From contig DMST01000389.1 in the NCBI GenBank assembly GCA_003454975.1, positions 1 to 12,203 of the forward strand: 12,203 nt of DNA, read 5' to 3'. The notes beneath the pieces are model-generated. The model was not told the origin of the DNA, made no database searches, and worked only from the letters and a program-made list of their open reading frames with translations. The stretch is from Cytophagales bacterium. GTDB taxonomy: Bacteria > Bacteroidota > Bacteroidia > Cytophagales > Cyclobacteriaceae. This document shows positions 9,501 to 12,203 of this stretch, piece after piece (position 1 is the first letter of the stretch; each line of letters starts with the position of its first letter). The translations under genes and the position numbers were made by a program.

Positions 9501-10379
9501 GAGATTGACTTTATGGCAACCAATGGTAGCTGCGCGGTAGATACTACCCTGGCGGTTTTGGTACCCGAGGCACCCACTGTACCCAGCCTATGTTTGATCA
9601 CTTGGGATGCGGATACGGAGAAAAACAAATTGGTTTGGAGCCATGAACAGGCTACGGTTCAAAAATTTGGCGTTTACCGCGAAACCAACCAACCTGAGGT
9701 ATACGAATTAGTAGAATACGTAGAACCAGGGAATGACTTAGTCTACATAGACCAACAGTCGAGCCCGGACGTTGTGCCCAACAGCTACAAAATCACGGCC
9801 GTGGACACTTGCGGTTTCGAAACCGAACTCAGCGATTTCCACACCACTAATCTTCTGGCTATCCAACAGGTAGGGGAGGATTGGACCCTAACCTGGACCG
9901 GTTATGAGGGCTTGACCCTGGGTAGCTATCAGGTATACCGAAGCCTGGATGGGGAAGCGTTTGAACTGCTCACCGAAGTAGCTAGCAACGTTTTGACGTA
10001 CACCGACGAAAACGTAGCCACCGATTTTGTAGAATATCAGATTGGATTTAATCTCGGGGAGAGCTGCGATCCCAATTCCGGGTATACCAACCAATTTGTG
10101 TTCTCGAACGTAGCGCGCAGTGCGGCCGTTACCGGTATTGAGCTCCCCCAGATAGCATTACAAGTGTATCCCAATCCTACCCAAGGAGCGGTCACCATAC
10201 AAGCACCTACCCAAGGAGATTTCCAATACCAACTGGTCTCTCCTCTGGGCAAGATCATCCGTAGTGGCAGTTTTGAATACCAAGGAAAGGTAACCTGGCA
10301 AGATGAGCCTGACGGCATATACTACCTGCGAGTATCAGAAGGCAACCGTACGGAAGTAATTACTATTCTGAAAAATTGA
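6570..10379 (+). CDS. Secreted multidomain protein B: beta-helix, FN3-like and five PKD-like modules, T9SS type A sorting domain
   Basis: This 1269-aa protein is a paralog of the protein at 2949 with the same plan. A signal peptide (KLFFAVLIF core) probably ends at Gly23/Gln24. A parallel beta-helix follows to about 400, closing with GNYWD at 359-363. Then come an FN3-like domain (about 404-500), a CEGD module from Cys505, five PKD-like modules (590-1000), two FN3-like domains (about 1003-1100 with Cys1008/Cys1081, and 1101-1187), and a T9SS type A sorting domain (1188-1269, YPNP at 1200-1203). Residues 24-123 align without gaps to 22-121 of protein A with 52 of 100 identical by my hand count. 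It is probably exported by T9SS and anchored or released at the cell surface. No enzyme motif is seen; adhesion or binding is inferred from the modules. The length difference from A is explained by three more PKD-like modules. A terminator follows. Confidence 0.9.
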   Translation: MKQIASKLFFAVLIFCLPGLSLGQTSLSGTISSDSTLTLAGSPYTLTEAFGVSAGYELTIEPGVSINGNFEVTIEGTLVMEGTATDSIFVDNTRFKFTKTNLDSSSIQYISFKGLSGVMIGNRLSSAGNNTGQLHLSKSTFYSNSRVEAWGYLSNASSILISESKFYDARVEGDLQEGEIIYLEDCDLYDSFVSSEDYHSGIFLRNSRIEESSFFSDCCGANINFDLCTITSSIMGTGDVNIDSSLLYETNFSRRGGTLQLTNSRLEGLGTLEQRDYLFAKPALVIDNCIIDAKGNDYGMIELYGGGTLFEVKNSTFIGFTDVIYSVKRLPHTITNNNFIDFEGYAIEHRGNNDLDARGNYWDYDSTVLSEIFFDKLDDLAYGLVDYSEYLDEPTDQLPALPPTEVYKGLQGGEVLLSWTAVSNSQLGGYRVYEQSGEDLELLGEVDAQTTQFTKEGISLSGEYVVVSYKTGADGEDDFREGNVSSESEPAEVYFTESDISAQYCEGDSVAFSVLSTTLDASETYQVQISQSEDFASPINLGTLDSATLTMTVALPDTLMADASYQLRVLAETADVYVSSQELVYRTFPSASFTALDSICYQDTLTVTYAEAADANATYAWDFDLGVIQSGSDSGPIEVAWSDAGEKNIHLSVNRYGCIAESDEKVYITEELVSDFTTTALVCEGNTADVTVSSPPVSESVFTWDWDGATNTSSTTAPSLVWDTFGEKTISLSISQNGCSSETSVQIVSYQATPTPSISLPANQACNGEEMELTYDGDQLENLSLTWEIMGAEEVSTTGDTIITIKWTAEGPQTVEVMADLAGCLASATDTVTVNPIPSSSFSAPTEVCEGSSAAIAYLGNAGENANFVWVWDGADTVTEGTTAYALTWSTLGDKEVSLVVTEEGCTSDTTRKAIAHTANPTLLFSAAASACREEDYHLEYLGENYDDLNWDFNGAIFKEGSGAGPYVLSFNTAGALEIDFMATNGSCAVDTTLAVLVPEAPTVPSLCLITWDADTEKNKLVWSHEQATVQKFGVYRETNQPEVYELVEYVEPGNDLVYIDQQSSPDVVPNSYKITAVDTCGFETELSDFHTTNLLAIQQVGEDWTLTWTGYEGLTLGSYQVYRSLDGEAFELLTEVASNVLTYTDENVATDFVEYQIGFNLGESCDPNSGYTNQFVFSNVARSAAVTGIELPQIALQVYPNPTQGAVTIQAPTQGDFQYQLVSPLGKIIRSGSFEYQGKVTWQDEPDGIYYLRVSEGNRTEVITILKN
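8337..9569 (+). repeat. Array of five PKD-like modules in protein B, 83-residue period
   Basis: The first cysteines of the modules are at residues 600, 683, 766, 849 and 932, exactly 83 apart each time. Each has a partner at 658, 739, 824, 906 and 988, 56-58 residues later, suggesting one disulfide per module. A central tryptophan motif recurs (YAWDFD, FTWDWDG, LTWEIMG, FVWVWDG, LNWDFNG). The modules are well diverged in sequence, so the array is not a recent amplification. They resemble the PKD-like domains common in large Bacteroidota surface proteins. Confidence 0.85.
10131..10376 (+). other. T9SS type A C-terminal sorting domain of protein B
   Basis: The last 82 residues contain YPNP at 1200-1203, QLVSPLGKIIRSG, the turn DGIYYLRV and the ending ITILKN. 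The pattern is parallel to the C-terminus of protein A and to the T9SS type A family. Confidence 0.88.
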
Positions 10380-10403
10380 ATTCCGTAAAAGAAGGATAAA
10401 GGA

Positions 10404-10437
10404 AGGGCTGGCTGGGAGGTCAGCTCTTTTTTGTTTT
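10404..10437 (+). terminator. Rho-independent terminator after protein B
   Basis: AGGGCTG (10404-10410) pairs with CAGCTCT (10421-10427), including one G-T pair, around a 10-base loop. The run TTTTTT-G-TTTT follows at once. An alternative shorter stem GCTG/CAGC is nested on the same right arm. It lies 25 bases after the stop. The rest of 10438-10546 is AT-rich with no gene; a TACATTCG at 10527-10534 is a weak -7-like match without a partner element. Confidence 0.75.
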
Positions 10438-10546
10438 CTACCGAACACCATTTCAAGAATTGAAATTTTTCCCATAAAAAAATCCGAATTTACTCTCATT
10501 AGCTACCATCCTGCCGGATAGGGTATTACATTCGCAAGTAGTATGC

Positions 10547-12203
10547 ATGACGAGTAAATTTATGAGCGCACCTTCTTCCAACTCCACTCGCCAAGGCGGC
10601 GATTTTTTGATTACTTCTACGGCCCCTCAAGATATATTCACCAGCGATGAATTTTCGGAGGAGCAAAAGAGCATTCGCCAGATGATTCTGGACTTTTGCG
10701 AAGCTGAGATACAGAAACCCTTTTTTGAGCGTGGCCGCGAATTGTACGTTACCAATCCTGAAGAAAAGCAGGAGGTTTTGAATACGCTGAAAAAGGCCGG
10801 AGAATTAGGACTTTGTAGTGTGGCCGTGCCTGAGCAATACGGTGGAATGGATTTAGACTTCGTGACCAACAGTCTATTTGCCGAAACCACGGCCGCAGGG
10901 TACAGCTTTGCTACCACCTTGGGGGCGCATACCTCCATCGGTAGCTTGCCCATCGTGTATTATGGTACGGAGGAACAGAAACAGAAGTACCTGCCCAAGA
11001 TTGCCACTGCGGAATACGTGGCGGCCTATGCCCTCACCGAGCCCAACGCGGGTTCAGATGCCAACTCTGGCCAAACCTCTGCTACACTATCTGAGGATGG
11101 AAAACACTATCTACTCACGGGCCAAAAAATCTGGATTACCAACGGGGGCTTTGCTGACGTATATGTGGTATTTGCCAAGATAGACGACGACAAAAGCTTG
11201 ACCGCGTTTATTGTAGAGCGAGACTACGAAGGCTTCACGGTAGGCAAAGAGGAGCACAAGATGGGCATCAAGAGCTCTAGCACGGTGCAAATCTACTTTG
11301 ATAACTGCAAAGTGCCTGTAGAGAATCTGCTAGGGGAACGCGAAGGTGGCTTCAAAATGGCTTTGAACATCCTGAATACTGGCCGGGTAAAAGCCGGAGC
11401 CGGAGGCATGGGCGGCGCCAAATTTGCCATGGCTTCGGCCATTGAGTATGCGAACCAACGCAAGCAGTTTGGCCAGCCCATCAGCGATTATGGAGCCATT
11501 AAGCACAAAATTGGGAGCGTCATCACCGAAACCTTCGCCTTGGAGGCAGCCTCTTACCGGGTAGCGCACGTCCTCGACCAATATTGCCACGCCAAGCAGC
11601 AAAGTGGCATGTCCGCAGGCGAAGCCAAGCGGGAGTCTACACGTGAGTTTGCCATTGAGGCCTCTTTGCTCAAAGTACGCGGTGCAGAGCTAGTATGCCG
11701 GGCCGCAGATGAAGGCATCCAGATCTATGGTGGTATGGGCTACGCCATCGAGACGGGCATGGAGATGGCCTATCGCGATTCGCGAATCCTAAAGATTTAC
11801 GAAGGTACCAACGAGATCAACCGCATGCTAGCAGTGGGTGAGTTGGGCAAACGGGCCCTGCAAACCAAAGAATTGAATCTGAAGTCTGCAGGTAAAACCA
11901 TACCCGGATTCATCCGCAAGTCCTTCCTAAGTGGCACGCCTGCCACAGGAGGAGCCTGGGAAGAGCATAGTGTACAGGCACTAAAAAACACCTTCCTATA
12001 TCTCTTCTCCTCGTCAGGCAAAGCCCTGGGAAAAAAGCTAGTAGAGGAGCAGGAGATTGTACTGCTACTGGCCGACATCCTAAGCGACGCCTTCATGGCC
12101 GAAAGCGTTTGGTTGCGGTACCAAAAAATGAAAAAAGCCGGCGGGGACACTAACCGCTTGAAAGTAGCCGAGGCCGCCGCACAGCTTTTCATCTACGAAG
12201 CGG
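10547..12203 (+). CDS. Acyl-CoA dehydrogenase, very-long-chain type with C-terminal extension; cut by the window edge
   Basis: The frame stays open to the window edge (552 complete codons from the ATG at 10547, 547 from the in-frame ATG at 10562). It is a FAD-dependent acyl-CoA dehydrogenase, which makes trans-2-enoyl-CoA in the first step of beta-oxidation and passes electrons to electron-transfer flavoprotein. Numbering from 10562: an N-terminal helical domain from about residue 28, the flavin-binding YALTEPNAGSD near 155 and IWITNG near 187, the C-terminal helical domain with QRKQFGQPI near 302, and IYEGTNEINR, whose Glu414 matches the catalytic base of MCAD and VLCAD. Sequence continues at least 130 residues past this point, as in the roughly 600-aa VLCAD/ACAD9-like enzymes rather than the 380-aa short-chain type, so only some 50 residues should be missing. 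The two starts cannot be separated; neither has a strong Shine-Dalgarno site. Confidence 0.93.
   Translation, partial: MTSKFMSAPSSNSTRQGGDFLITSTAPQDIFTSDEFSEEQKSIRQMILDFCEAEIQKPFFERGRELYVTNPEEKQEVLNTLKKAGELGLCSVAVPEQYGGMDLDFVTNSLFAETTAAGYSFATTLGAHTSIGSLPIVYYGTEEQKQKYLPKIATAEYVAAYALTEPNAGSDANSGQTSATLSEDGKHYLLTGQKIWITNGGFADVYVVFAKIDDDKSLTAFIVERDYEGFTVGKEEHKMGIKSSSTVQIYFDNCKVPVENLLGEREGGFKMALNILNTGRVKAGAGGMGGAKFAMASAIEYANQRKQFGQPISDYGAIKHKIGSVITETFALEAASYRVAHVLDQYCHAKQQSGMSAGEAKRESTREFAIEASLLKVRGAELVCRAADEGIQIYGGMGYAIETGMEMAYRDSRILKIYEGTNEINRMLAVGELGKRALQTKELNLKSAGKTIPGFIRKSFLSGTPATGGAWEEHSVQALKNTFLYLFSSSGKALGKKLVEEQEIVLLLADILSDAFMAESVWLRYQKMKKAGGDTNRLKVAEAAAQLFIYEA

Noticed and set aside
8337..9569. 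CRISPR array or recent DNA tandem repeat in protein B
   Set aside because: The periodicity is in the protein (83 residues) with strongly diverged DNA; there are no identical short repeats with spacers.
2949..10379. Defence system, toxin or polymorphic-effector interpretation of the large proteins
   Set aside because: No toxin, nuclease, ATPase or immunity-like domain is visible; the domains are binding/stalk modules with a T9SS sorting signal.

Overview
The window looks like a chromosomal segment of a Bacteroidota bacterium. The main evidence is two large secreted proteins that end in the type A C-terminal sorting domain of the type IX secretion system (T9SS), a system confined to the Bacteroidota and relatives. 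Supporting signs are mostly absent Shine-Dalgarno sites and promoter-like boxes of the TAnnTTTn kind. Genus cannot be read from the sequence; a marine or soil Cytophagia/Saprospiria-like organism is only a guess.

Layout. (1) Positions 1-579, minus strand: the N-terminal 193 residues of a pirin-family cupin protein, cut by the window edge. (2) 580-761: divergent intergenic region with two inverted repeats. (3) 762-2783, plus strand: a full-length FadH-type 2,4-dienoyl-CoA reductase, followed by a tandem stop codon and a strong hairpin plus T-run terminator. (4) 2949-6053: secreted protein A (1034 aa), with signal peptide, parallel beta-helix, FN3-like domain, a CxGD module, two PKD-like modules, two FN3-like domains and a T9SS sorting domain. 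(5) 6093-6518: a small DUF1801 protein. (6) 6570-10379: secreted protein B (1269 aa), a paralog of A with the same order but five PKD-like modules, followed by a terminator. (7) 10547 to the right edge: an acyl-CoA dehydrogenase with a C-terminal extension, cut after about 550 residues.

How the parts fit. The flanking metabolic genes belong to fatty-acid beta-oxidation: FadH handles double bonds of unsaturated acyl chains, and the acyl-CoA dehydrogenase catalyses the first oxidation step. Pirin has been linked to control of pyruvate/fatty-acid catabolism in other bacteria, but here that is inference only. The centre is a separate cell-surface block: a tandem pair of T9SS cargo proteins, probably adhesin-like or carbohydrate-binding, separated by an unrelated cytoplasmic DUF1801 gene.

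The most notable observation is the regularity of the pair. Cysteine positions show that protein B carries five PKD-like modules at an exact 83-residue period, while A carries two at 82, and the flanking spacings (95, 76 and 73 residues) are identical in both. The paralogs therefore differ by gain or loss of whole modules. The beta-helix of A is much more AT-rich than everything around it. I see no CRISPR array, tRNA, rRNA, insertion sequence, phage gene or clearly new enzymatic system.
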